A stretch of 64,000 bases of DNA from Pantanalinema sp. GBBB05 (lineage in GTDB: Bacteria; Cyanobacteriota; Cyanobacteriia; Leptolyngbyales; Leptolyngbyaceae), in assembly GCA_016743235.1 (NCBI GenBank), contig VRZD01000001.1, positions 1 through 64,000 on the forward strand, read 5' to 3'. The notes under the pieces were generated by a model. It ran no database searches, was not told the origin of the DNA, and saw nothing but the letters and a program-made list of their open reading frames with translations. Shown here in pieces: positions 8,152 through 16,834 of the stretch (the stretch's first letter is position 1; each line of letters begins with the position of its first letter). Made by a program: the position numbers and the translations under genes.

Positions 8152-10128
8152 TTACACTTTAATCACAACTCCAGCGCTCTCCTGTGCCAGCCGATTCACG
8201 GCACAGATCGCATAAGTTCCCGATGTAATTGGAAAGGCACTAGTTGAGGCAGGTAGAACCTGACGCAATGTCCAACCGGCACTAGTTTGTTGATACAGCG
8301 TCCAAGACCGCACCTCTGAAGTGGCAGGATTCCAGGTCAGCTTACCATTAGCCACTCGGACTCCCGTTGGCAAAGTAGGTGGAGTAGCCGCCAGCCAGGA
8401 CATGCTAGGAGGTAGCGCCAGCGTTTGGTAAGTAGCACTTTGAAAGCGATCGGTAACCCCCTGACGATTAATCAATAAGGCATCCATGCTGAAGAAAATA
8501 TTGCCGATCGCGCCCCGATCGCGCAGTTGCCGAGTCAGCTCAACCTGCCGTTCAATTTCGCTCAACTCCCAACTTTTGCCATCCAACAAGCTGAGATTAT
8601 TGCCTGCATAAACGTGGCGCTGCTTAGGATTGTTGCTGATCCACCACTCTAGTAACACGGGATAGCTTTGGGCAGGGGGATCAATCCGCCAATAGAGTTG
8701 AGGTGCCAGGTAATCCACCCAGCCTTGTTGCAACCATTTCAGAGAATCAGCGTAAAGCTGATTATAAGCATCTAGTCCTTGAATTTGGGGCGGCTGACCG
8801 GGACGATAAATCCCGAAGGGACTAATGCCAAACTTGACATAGGGTTTGGTAGCCCGAATCCCATTTAACAAGCGTTGGATCAGTGTATTTACATTCTCCC
8901 GTCGCCAATCAGCTAAGGCGAGAGTACCACCACTATTACGATAAGCCTGGTAGGTAGCGTTATCGGGAAATGTCTGTCCAGCGATCGGGTAGGGATAGAA
9001 ATAATCATCTAAATGAATGCCGTCCACGTCATACCGACGCACCACATCCATAATCACGTTGTAAGTCCGATCCTGGATCACCTTCGCACCAGGGTCTGCC
9101 CATAGCTGATTACCCCAGGTATAAACCACAGTGGGATGGGTGACTGCCATATGGGGACGAACATTCACAGTCTTTTGCGAGGTACGCGCCCGGTAAGGAT
9201 TGAACCAGGCATGAACTTCAATGTTGCGCTGGTGAGCCTGGTTAATCACAAATTCTAATGGGTCATAGAACGGATTAGGGGCTTGCCCTTGTGTTCCTGT
9301 GAGCCAATTACTCCAGGGTTCCAGGGACGAGGCATACATGGCATCGCCTTCCGGGCGCACCTGAAAAATCAGGGTATTAAAGTTCAAGGCCTGCATCCGA
9401 TCGAGAATCGTCATCAGTTCCGTTTGTTGCTGCTGGGTCGATAGTCCAGTCGCCGACGGAAAGTCACTATTCCAAACACAGGCAACCCAGGCTGCCCGTA
9501 ATTCCCGCCGATGGGAAATCGTCACCGTTGGCACGGGGCGCACAATAGCCGCAGAAGCGATCGCGGCGGTCTGCCCTAACTGCACCAGGCATTGATAAAT
9601 ACATGCCGATACTTCACCCCGAGTCGTCGCTTGCGTTGGTCGCAACTGAGATAAGGTGGGATAGTTCACGACAATCTCATTCGCGGTGGCAGCCGCGATC
9701 GTCGTGGTTGCCCAACTGGGGATTTGGGCACTGTCCTGATACAACTCCGATAAAACGACTGGTGGAGAGTTGGTAAAGCCTAATCCCCCTGCTAGTGCTG
9801 CTAAAGCCTGAACGCGAGGAATTTTCTCATTTGGGCGAAATTGCTGCCCAGGATACCCCGTTAAAAAGTTGGTTTGGTACGCATAACGAATGGCATTGAT
9901 TGCCCAATGACTGGTTGGGACATCGGTAAAGGCAATGGGTGGACGGACGATCGGACGGGAGAATGCCGTTTGCAAAAGGATGGCAAATTCAGCGCGGGTC
10001 ACCGCTTGATCGGGGCGGAACGTTCCATCTGGGAATCCCCGCACAATATTGCGCTGGGCTAACCCTTCGATAAACAGACGTGCCCAGTGGTTTTGAATAT
10101 CGGGAAACCGGGGAGGAGAAGTCACCAT
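8152..10128 (-). CDS. SLH-domain protein with GHL10 (DUF187) glycoside hydrolase domain
   Basis: About 658 residues. Residues 10-180 form three S-layer homology repeats (FPDIQNHWARLFIEGLAQRN, GFPDGTFRPDQAVTRAEF, then two more), which bind the cell wall polymer. Residues 205-560 match the GHL10/DUF187 hydrolase family: RAAWVACVWN, FNTLIFQVRPEGDAMY, IEVHAWFNPYRAR, VDGIHLDDYFYPYP and FGISPFGIYRPG. The C-terminal 90 residues look like a fibronectin-type or beta-sandwich module. No clear signal peptide is seen, although the domains imply export. A GTG nine bases upstream of the ATG is an alternative start. Probably acts on peptidoglycan or sheath glycan. Confidence 0.88.
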   Translation of the reverse strand: MVTSPPRFPDIQNHWARLFIEGLAQRNIVRGFPDGTFRPDQAVTRAEFAILLQTAFSRPIVRPPIAFTDVPTSHWAINAIRYAYQTNFLTGYPGQQFRPNEKIPRVQALAALAGGLGFTNSPPVVLSELYQDSAQIPSWATTTIAAATANEIVVNYPTLSQLRPTQATTRGEVSACIYQCLVQLGQTAAIASAAIVRPVPTVTISHRRELRAAWVACVWNSDFPSATGLSTQQQQTELMTILDRMQALNFNTLIFQVRPEGDAMYASSLEPWSNWLTGTQGQAPNPFYDPLEFVINQAHQRNIEVHAWFNPYRARTSQKTVNVRPHMAVTHPTVVYTWGNQLWADPGAKVIQDRTYNVIMDVVRRYDVDGIHLDDYFYPYPIAGQTFPDNATYQAYRNSGGTLALADWRRENVNTLIQRLLNGIRATKPYVKFGISPFGIYRPGQPPQIQGLDAYNQLYADSLKWLQQGWVDYLAPQLYWRIDPPAQSYPVLLEWWISNNPKQRHVYAGNNLSLLDGKSWELSEIERQVELTRQLRDRGAIGNIFFSMDALLINRQGVTDRFQSATYQTLALPPSMSWLAATPPTLPTGVRVANGKLTWNPATSEVRSWTLYQQTSAGWTLRQVLPASTSAFPITSGTYAICAVNRLAQESAGVVIKV

Positions 10129-10195
10129 AAGATGCACAGGTAGTCACCATTCTGACCACCAGACTATCTCTATTCTGAAATTCCGCACGGATTTC

Positions 10196-10681
10196 TCAGG
10201 CGATCGCCGGTGCTGTTACCCGCATTTGCAGTTGAGGTGGCAGCCACAGGGGGTAATCACAACAAACCTCAGTTCCCTGTTGCTGGATATTTAGCGCCAT
10301 TTGATAGCTTTGAATTGCCTCTTCACGGCGATTCAAATAGGTGAGTACCGCTCCCCGAAAAATCCAAACTTCCCGATCGTCAATTACCAGCTCTAAAGCC
10401 TGATTGAAGCTGGCAAGCGCTGCTTTATATCGGTTCAAATGCATCAAAGCTACGCCGCGAAATACCCAACTTTGGTGATCATCCGGTTGCAACTGTAAAG
10501 CCGCATCAAAGCTAGCCAGGGCAGCTTCATAGTATCCCTGCCGAGTCAAGACCTTACCACGACCAAACCAGATGCGATGAATCGTTTTCTGAGTTGATTT
10601 CGTTCGCAGATGGTTGTTAACAGTTGCCGCTACTGGCATGCCTGAGAGAGGAGAGGCGTTAACCGATGTCAATTGACTCAT
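10196..10681 (-). CDS. TPR repeat protein
   Basis: 161 residues with three tandem tetratricopeptide repeats between about 40 and 145 (GRGKVLTRQGYYEAALASFD, FRGVALMHLNRYKAALASFN, FRGAVLTYLNRREEAIQSY). The N-terminal 35 residues are low in structure. TPRs bind partner proteins; the partner is unknown. It lies 58 bases upstream of the SLH hydrolase start on the same strand, so co-transcription is possible. Confidence 0.85.
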   Translation of the reverse strand: MSQLTSVNASPLSGMPVAATVNNHLRTKSTQKTIHRIWFGRGKVLTRQGYYEAALASFDAALQLQPDDHQSWVFRGVALMHLNRYKAALASFNQALELVIDDREVWIFRGAVLTYLNRREEAIQSYQMALNIQQQGTEVCCDYPLWLPPQLQMRVTAPAIA

Positions 10682-10992
10682 ACGGGAGATGCTTCGATTT
10701 TAGGAGGGACAGGTCGATGGAAACGGCAAATGGAAGTGATGTCCTGTAGAAAATGCTACTCACCACAACCATAGACTGCCAGTAAGTTAGGCACAGCTTC
10801 AGCAAAAAAAGATACAGAGTCAGTCATCTTAAAGTTTTAGTGATGGAAATCATGCCTTCCTTAAGTAGCAATATTGGCAATTTCACGTACGTCGAAATAC
10901 GTAACTTTCATGTAAAGTAACGGTATCAATCCATCCAGTGTTCAAGTAGAGAGGTTTTTGCTGTCAACCAGAGATTCGGGATGACTGAAGGA
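10682..10992. other. Intergenic region between pta and TPR gene
   Basis: About 310 bases downstream of pta and upstream of the TPR gene. I see no gene. A short inverted ACGTA/TACGT pair lies near 10888-10905, too short to call a terminator. A minus-strand ORF at 10926-11240 overlaps the pta 3' end in another frame and is a shadow. Confidence 0.55.
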
Positions 10993-13080
10993 TCAGGAAA
11001 CCTGTGCCTGAATTGCCGTAATCGCCACAGTGTTAACAATGTCAGTGACCGTACAACCGCGACTAAGATCATTGACAGGTTTGCGTAACCCTTGCAGCAC
11101 TGGACCGATCGCGACAGCATCTGCCGATCGCTGGACAGCCTTGTAAGTATTATTACCCGTATTAAGATCGGGAAAAATAAACACCGTGGCATGTCCAGCC
11201 ACTTTGCTATCTGGCAATTTAGTTTTAGCGACACTTTCATCTACAGCCGCATCGTATTGAATAGGTCCTTCGATCTGCAAATCTGGTCGGAGTTCGCGGG
11301 CTAGCTTAGTCGCCGCTTTGACCTTATCGACATCCTCTCCTTTGCCTGATTCTCCAGTGGAATAAGACAGCAAAGCAACTAGAGGTTCAATCCCAAAGGT
11401 TTGAGCCGTGATCGCTGAGCTAATGGCAATATCGGCTAGTTGTTGGGGATCAGGGTTGGGATTGACCGCACAGTCGCCATACACCAGCACTCGATCGTCC
11501 AAACACATCAGAAATACACTGGAGACAATCGAACAGCCTGGTTGGGTTCGAATAAATTCTAGAGCGGGGCGAATCGTGTGAGCGGTAGTATGTAAAGCCC
11601 CGGAGACCATGCCATCAGCAACCCCTTTGTAAACCATCATGGTGCCGAAGTAGCTAGCATCATGCATAATATCCCGCGCAAACCCATCGGTAATCCCCTT
11701 ATGCTTGCGGAGTTCGTAATAGGTTGCAGCGTAATCGTCATACCACTCTGAGGTTAAGGGATTAATGATCTGAACCCCTTCCAAATTCAGCCCTAGTGCG
11801 GCTATTTGTTCCCGAATTTCCTGTTCATTCCCTAGCAACGTTACATCAACGACCCCGCGTCGGAGCAGAATTTCAGTCGCCCGCAGAATCCGATCGTCGT
11901 TGCCTTCTGGCAGCACAATATGTTGTTTCTTGCTTTTCGCCCGTTCAATCAGTTCATACTCGAACATGATGGGGGTAATGCGATCGGAACGAGAGACGGC
12001 AATCAAATCTGCCAGCTTGCCAGTATCGACATGAGACTCAAACAACCCTAAGGCAGCGGCAATTTTACGATCGTTCTCTGGCTTAATCTCAGCATGAACA
12101 GAATGAATCTGCATAGCTGTGTGGTACGTATCGGTCTCCACACAAAATATAGGTACAACCAGGCGCCGAACTCCATCCAGCAACAGTTTAATTTGGGGCG
12201 CGAGGTGTAGTCCTCCAGTTAACACAATACCAGCGACCTTCGGGTAATTCTCCGAAAAGTTAGCTGTTAGACAACCCAAAACAATATCGCAGCGATCGCC
12301 CGGAGTAATAATTAAACTGCCCTCCTGGATCCGCTCCAGAAAGTTAGGGAGTTCCATGGCTGCCACTTTATAGCTCTGAACTTCCCGGGTCAGTTGACTG
12401 TCTTCCCCATAAACCAGGCTACCGTTTAGCGCTGTCAGAATTTCACCGACCGTAGGTTGGGCGATCGTACTCTCTTCTGGCAAGACAAATACCGGGTCAG
12501 GACAGCACCAAATCTGAGCTAACTGTTCTTGAATCTGATGGATTTGATTGGGATCAACGCGGTTAACCATCGTCGCCAGAATCTCACAATCTTCCTCTAA
12601 GAACGCTTCTCGCTCGGTGCGAACCGCTCCCACCACTTCATTAGCCGTCTTGTGCTGACCATTAGCCACAATCAGTAGAGGAGCCGATAAATGTCTGGCA
12701 ACTCGCACATTAAAGTTATCGACGAATGCTGGATCAATGTCCGTCGCATCAATGCCTTCACAAACAACAAAATCACATTGCCGTTCTAAATACTTGTACT
12801 TTTCAATTACCCGCTTCAGCAGTTCCTCATACTGTCCCTGAGCGGATAACTGGCTTGCCTCTTCGTGAGTCAGGGCATATTGGCTCTCATAGGGTAGTCC
12901 TAACTGGTAGCGGCTCCGGATCAGTTCCAAATCATTATCAGGTCGATCGCCACTGTGAATCACGGGACGAAAGAAGCCCAAGCGGTGGATCCGTTTAGAC
13001 AACAGTTCCATGAGTCCTAAGGACACCAAGGATTTACCACTGCCTGCTTCGATCGCGGCGATATAAAGGTTTTTTAGCAT
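10993..13080 (-). CDS. pta: Phosphate acetyltransferase, long form
   Basis: 695 residues with the three-part build of long Pta enzymes: an N-terminal P-loop/BioD-like domain (IAAIEAGSGKSLVSLGLMEL), a central DRTGG domain (around 215-330, with DIVLGCL), and the C-terminal PTA_PTB catalytic domain (IVLPEGNDDRILRATEIL, MHDASYFGTMMVYKGVADG, SALHTTAHTIRP, QYDAAVDESVA). It interconverts acetyl-CoA and acetyl phosphate, the first step of the Pta-AckA overflow and acetate route. ackA is not adjacent. The ATG at 13080 begins MLKNLYIAAIEAG as expected. Confidence 0.96.
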   Translation of the reverse strand: MLKNLYIAAIEAGSGKSLVSLGLMELLSKRIHRLGFFRPVIHSGDRPDNDLELIRSRYQLGLPYESQYALTHEEASQLSAQGQYEELLKRVIEKYKYLERQCDFVVCEGIDATDIDPAFVDNFNVRVARHLSAPLLIVANGQHKTANEVVGAVRTEREAFLEEDCEILATMVNRVDPNQIHQIQEQLAQIWCCPDPVFVLPEESTIAQPTVGEILTALNGSLVYGEDSQLTREVQSYKVAAMELPNFLERIQEGSLIITPGDRCDIVLGCLTANFSENYPKVAGIVLTGGLHLAPQIKLLLDGVRRLVVPIFCVETDTYHTAMQIHSVHAEIKPENDRKIAAALGLFESHVDTGKLADLIAVSRSDRITPIMFEYELIERAKSKKQHIVLPEGNDDRILRATEILLRRGVVDVTLLGNEQEIREQIAALGLNLEGVQIINPLTSEWYDDYAATYYELRKHKGITDGFARDIMHDASYFGTMMVYKGVADGMVSGALHTTAHTIRPALEFIRTQPGCSIVSSVFLMCLDDRVLVYGDCAVNPNPDPQQLADIAISSAITAQTFGIEPLVALLSYSTGESGKGEDVDKVKAATKLARELRPDLQIEGPIQYDAAVDESVAKTKLPDSKVAGHATVFIFPDLNTGNNTYKAVQRSADAVAIGPVLQGLRKPVNDLSRGCTVTDIVNTVAITAIQAQVS

Positions 13081-13129
13081 TAGAAATGAATCCTTTGAAG
13101 TGCGGATTACATGCGGGTGAAACGATGCC

Positions 13130-13372
13130 TTAGCTCCTTTTTTCTGGTGCAGCAGTCTGGGTAGCCGATTGGCAGGGCTGCACTACAGCGTAGAGTTGGA
13201 GAAATTGGCTATTGGTTGGATCAAGCTCAGATCTCCTTAAATCTTCCTGAGAAATAGGGACTGTGATTGGAAAAGGACCGATCGCATGAGGATTTGTCTC
13301 TAAATTGCAGCTTTCGAACTGCTCAACATTGTAGTGACTAGCCTCAAAGATCGGGTGTTGTAGGGCAAACAT
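13130..13372 (-). CDS. Possible small protein upstream of pta
   Basis: An 80-codon ORF with an ATG start, 49 bases upstream of pta on the same strand. The product begins MFALQHPIFEASHYNVEQFE and has no recognisable domain, signal peptide or membrane segment. I cannot find a clear ribosome binding site. It is called because of its position and lack of any overlapping gene, but it could be leader sequence of pta rather than a gene. Confidence 0.35.
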   Translation of the reverse strand: MFALQHPIFEASHYNVEQFESCNLETNPHAIGPFPITVPISQEDLRRSELDPTNSQFLQLYAVVQPCQSATQTAAPEKRS

Positions 13373-13588
13373 TTAGCTTGACAACAGATTGTTGTGGTTG
13401 AACATCCATAGGATTCCCTGCTGCGAAAGAATTATCACTCTCACTTCATAGATGTTGTAACCCTAAGTCCCAAAAATCTACCTTGAGGAGTTAATTGGAG
13501 CAGTCAAATTCATTCTTGAGACTCTGAAATTGGTAGAAAAATTTCTTTAGTCTGAGGAGGCAAGTGTTTCGCGAAGTAAGGAATTTAT

Positions 13589-14173
13589 ATGACCACTGAT
13601 GTGCCTAACGCCAACCCTAATGCCACTCCCACGAAACAGTCAATGGGTGGATCATTCCTGATTGGTGCACTCCTGATCGTTCTAGGGATTTTAGCGATCG
13701 CGCTTCCAACCGTTTCTACCCTGTTTGTCGAAACCTGGGCAGCGGTAATTCTAATTTCGGCGGGAGCCGCTAAATTAGTGTATGCCTTTCAAACCAGAGA
13801 GCAAGGTGGTTTTATCTGGAAACTCCTACTCAGCGTACTTTACATTGTTACAGGGGTGATGCTGTTCCTCTCTCCGTTGACCGGCATCCTGACCCTGACC
13901 CTGCTGTTAGGTAGCTTCCTCTTTACGGAAGGTGTCTTTGAACTGATTTTGGCATTCCGGTTACGCCCTCAAGCCAATTGGAGCTGGGTACTATTTAATG
14001 GCATTATCACTCTAGTTTTGGGTGGCATGATCTGGTTCCAGTGGCCCTCGAATGCTCCCTGGTTGATCGGGACTTTAGTTGGTGTCAGCATTCTGTTTAC
14101 AGGGCTATCTCGACTGATGATGTCGTTTTCTTCTAGCAACCCATTGGATCAATCGGGTCAGGCAACGGCTTAA
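13589..14173 (+). CDS. HdeD/DUF308 family membrane protein
   Basis: 194 residues with six hydrophobic helices in three pairs, the first after a polar tail of about 24 residues (GSFLIGALLIVLGILAIALP). The repeated pattern of paired helices (GAAKLVYAFQTREQGG, LTGILTLTLLLGSFLFTEGV) matches the HdeD/DUF308 family, linked to acid resistance in enterobacteria. The role in cyanobacteria is not established. A strong hairpin terminator follows at 14199-14218. Confidence 0.85.
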   Translation: MTTDVPNANPNATPTKQSMGGSFLIGALLIVLGILAIALPTVSTLFVETWAAVILISAGAAKLVYAFQTREQGGFIWKLLLSVLYIVTGVMLFLSPLTGILTLTLLLGSFLFTEGVFELILAFRLRPQANWSWVLFNGIITLVLGGMIWFQWPSNAPWLIGTLVGVSILFTGLSRLMMSFSSSNPLDQSGQATA

Positions 14174-14198
14174 CCAGGTCATAGATTTAGCATCCCAG

Positions 14199-14218
14199 GG
14201 GCGAACAGTTGTTCGCCC
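14199..14218 (+). terminator. Hairpin terminator after HdeD-like gene
   Basis: GGGCGAAC at 14199-14206 pairs with GTTCGCCC at 14211-14218 around a 4-base loop, which can shorten to 2 if A-T closes. It is followed by TAATTAATC rather than a pure T run. It lies 25 bases after the HdeD-like stop. Confidence 0.65.
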
Positions 14219-14248
14219 TAATTAATCAATTTAGACAATGATTTCGAT

Positions 14249-14961
14249 TTGGTAAGTGTAACGACCGTGAACGCCATCACGACCTTGATCCGGCAAATAG
14301 TCATTAGTGTGATCTGGCTAGGATTTACACTCTATATCGTCTGGCTAGCTCCTCTAGACCAACCGGAAACACTCCTGATCGTGCGGCATCTCCTCACCCT
14401 ACACTGGTCGGAAGTCAACGGCTATCTGGTGGCAATCTTCTGGCTGATGGGAGTGCTACCGATGATCTACGGTTGCCTGATGTTTACCGATGGCAGAATG
14501 CAGAAACTACCTGCCTTTGTTTACTTTCTGGCGTCGAATTTCACTGGGATTGTTGGACTGGCTCCTTACCTGGTGCTGCGCGATCGCAATACCCAGTTTC
14601 ATGGTTCCCTCGATCGCTGGCTACGATCGTTGAATCCCGCTCTATGGGCATCATTCTGAGTTTAGTTACCGCCTTTCTCATTGCCTACGCTTTGTTTCAA
14701 GGCAACTGGCAGGACTTTGTCCAAGCATGGCGGACCATTCCCTTCGTTCACTTAATCACTCTAGACTTTTGCTTCATGAACTTGTTCTTGCCCTTGTCAC
14801 CCCTACTTGATGACGACTTGGCAAGACGCGGCTTACAAGATTCTTATTGGTTTTGGGCGATCGTCCTGCTGCCCCTCTTCGGTGCCCTTGCCTACCTCTG
14901 CTGGCGTCCCACCCTACAAGATCCTCAACTCCGCCTCACCCTAACCCCCAGCTACCAGTAA
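14249..14961 (+). pseudogene. Integral membrane protein gene, single-base frameshift
   Basis: Two overlapping frames together encode one membrane protein of about 237 residues. Frame one (14249-14659) gives the first three to four helices and ends soon after RNTQFHGSLDRWLRSL. Frame two carries on with ESRSMGIILSLVTAFLIAYA to 14961, ending in a conserved-looking GALAYLCWRPTL. The join is near TTG at 14630-14632: adding one G there (TTGGAATCC) restores LRSL-ESRSMGII. It is either a real inactivating deletion or a sequencing error. The start is uncertain (TTG 14249 or GTG 14267). It resembles cyanobacterial DUF2834-like or related four- to six-helix proteins; function unknown. Confidence 0.75.
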
Positions 14962-14968
14962 CCTCCTT

Positions 14969-15004
14969 CATCTTCCCCACCTTCCCTACCTACCTCATCC
15001 TCCT
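14969..15004. repeat. Pyrimidine-rich dispersed repeat, copy B
   Basis: C/T-rich repeat between the frameshifted membrane gene and trmFO, nearly identical to copy A at 380-414 and made of the same units (CTTCCCTACCTACC). Its position in the short gap just before trmFO means it lies in the trmFO leader. Confidence 0.6.
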
Positions 15005-15054
15005 CACCCTCCCGACCAGAGTATCCTAGAAAAGATCGACTGTTGGGAACGAAT

Positions 15055-16434
15055 ATGACCGGAGAGCAACCAATTCAGGTAATTGGCGGAGGACTAGCAG
15101 GCAGCGAGGCAGCATGGCAAATTGCCCAGGCAGGCGTACCCGTAATTCTGTATGAGATGCGTCCGCAACGCTTGAGTCCAGCCCATCATACCGACCAGCT
15201 AGCGGAATTAGTTTGTAGTAATTCTTTTGGAGCGCAAGCCACCGATCGCGCATCGGGACTTCTGCATGAAGAATTGCGCCGCTTAGGCTCGATCGTCATT
15301 GGCAAAGCTGATGAACATGCGGTTCCGGCAGGGGGGGCTTTGGCCGTCGATCGAGGGGTGTTTAGCCAAAATCTCACCGACACCCTGGCTCACCATCCGC
15401 TCATCGAATTGCGGCGGGAGGAAATCCATCACCTGCCAACAGAAGGCATTGTCGTGCTGACAACAGGACCCCTCACCAGCCCAGATCTAACCGCGGACTT
15501 GCAGCGGTTCACAGGCATGGAATACATGAGCTTTTTTGATGCGGCTAGCCCGATCGTGGTGGGAGAATCGATCAACGATAACATTGCATTTCGGGCGTCT
15601 CGGTACGATCGGGGTGAAGCCGCTTATCTCAACTGTCCGATGAACCGGGAGCAATATCTTCACTTTTGGCAGGAATTGTGTCAGGCAGAACAAGCAGAAC
15701 TGAAGGACTTTGAGCGGGAAACCGCCAAGTTTTTTGAAGGTTGTTTGCCGATCGAGGAAATGGCGCGACGGGGTGAAGATACCATGCGCTACGGTCCGCT
15801 CAAGCCCGTGGGGATTTTCGATGCCCGGTTGGGAGATTTCCGGGATCCTGCCAATAAATCGAAGCGTCCCTATGCGGTGGTGCAATTACGCCAGGAAGAT
15901 AAAGCCGGGCAACTGTGGAATCTGGTTGGCTTTCAGACTAATTTGCGTTGGGGTGAACAAAAGCGAGTCTTCCGATTGATCCCCGGCTTAGAAAATGCAG
16001 AGTTTGTCCGGATGGGTGTAATGCACCGCAATACATTTATCAATGCCCCAGAACTTCTGCATCCGACCTTGCAATTCAAAGGGCGATCGACCTTGTTAGC
16101 GGCAGGTCAGTTAGTTGGGACAGAAGGCTATACAGCGGCGGCGGCTGGGGGCTGGTTAGCGGGGACAAATGCGGCTCGATTAGCGTTGGGCTTACCGCTA
16201 GTCCAATTGCCAGTCACTACCATGATGGGGGCATTGTTTGATTTCATTAGTTCTGCCTCGCCCAAACATTTCCAACCCATGCCACCCAATTTCGGCATTC
16301 TGCCAGAATTACCCGAACGGATTCGGAATAAGCAAGAACGGTATGGCAAGTACCGCGATCGTTCTTTAACTGACCTGGCAACGTGGAGTCACCAACTGCT
16401 TACTGTGGCGGCGGGAGCGTTGGAGGCTTCCTAG
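15055..16434 (+). CDS. trmFO: FADH2/folate-dependent tRNA (uracil-54 C5) methyltransferase
   Basis: TrmFO makes 5-methyluridine at position 54 of tRNA using methylene-tetrahydrofolate and FAD. The N-terminal dinucleotide-binding motif [19 protein letters not shown] is clear, followed by [68 protein letters not shown] in the form [15 protein letters not shown] and the C-terminal [16 protein letters not shown]. The ATG at 15055 gives 459 residues; a TTG 12 bases upstream is a less likely start. Its 3' end overlaps a convergent small gene by 35 bases. Confidence 0.96.
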   Translation: MTGEQPIQVIGGGLAGSEAAWQIAQAGVPVILYEMRPQRLSPAHHTDQLAELVCSNSFGAQATDRASGLLHEELRRLGSIVIGKADEHAVPAGGALAVDRGVFSQNLTDTLAHHPLIELRREEIHHLPTEGIVVLTTGPLTSPDLTADLQRFTGMEYMSFFDAASPIVVGESINDNIAFRASRYDRGEAAYLNCPMNREQYLHFWQELCQAEQAELKDFERETAKFFEGCLPIEEMARRGEDTMRYGPLKPVGIFDARLGDFRDPANKSKRPYAVVQLRQEDKAGQLWNLVGFQTNLRWGEQKRVFRLIPGLENAEFVRMGVMHRNTFINAPELLHPTLQFKGRSTLLAAGQLVGTEGYTAAAAGGWLAGTNAARLALGLPLVQLPVTTMMGALFDFISSASPKHFQPMPPNFGILPELPERIRNKQERYGKYRDRSLTDLATWSHQLLTVAAGALEAS

Positions 16435-16633
16435 CCGTGATCACCCATTGCTTGTAGCGCCGGGGATTATGACACCCCCAGCTATAGGTGACCTCTTGTC
16501 CACCATTGGAGGTAAAACGTAGACACCACTGCCGTTCTTTGAGTTGCCAGTAAGCCGCGATCGACCCGATCGCCAAAACTCCAACTCCACCTACAAGGAC
16601 AGCGAGTTTAATACCTAATTTTCGTGTTTTCAT
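16400..16633 (-). CDS. Small single-pass membrane or secreted protein, 77 aa
   Basis: The product begins [20 protein letters not shown] and has one hydrophobic helix (residues 8-27) after a basic start, then a polar domain with two Cys (CLRFTSNGG and WGCHNP). It may be anchored with its C terminus in the periplasm, or exported, with the Cys pair forming a disulfide. No family is recognised. The last 35 bases overlap the 3' end of trmFO on the opposite strand. Confidence 0.55.
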   Translation of the reverse strand: MKTRKLGIKLAVLVGGVGVLAIGSIAAYWQLKERQWCLRFTSNGGQEVTYSWGCHNPRRYKQWVITARKPPTLPPPQ

Positions 16634-16834
16634 GCCCTTTAATGGTCATGTGCCGCGATAAACAGGAGCAGAGATCAAACGGGGATCGCTGACACCATTC
16701 CGTTAACCCAACTATTGCTACTTATCCTCACACGATCGATTCTTGGCTGGCATCAACCAAAAGATAAACTGTTTGAGGGATCCCAGTGTTATCACCACCA
16801 TAGGTAAATCACTTCTTGATAACCGTGTTCTGGG

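Noticed and set aside
10926-11240. Minus-strand ORF across the pta 3' end
   Set aside because: It lies in another frame of pta, has no motif and is not followed or preceded by anything that supports it.
16720-16745. Possible Yfr1 RNA from a CCTCACAC match
   Set aside because: Only part of the core motif matches, and the flanking hairpin and terminator expected for Yfr1 are absent.
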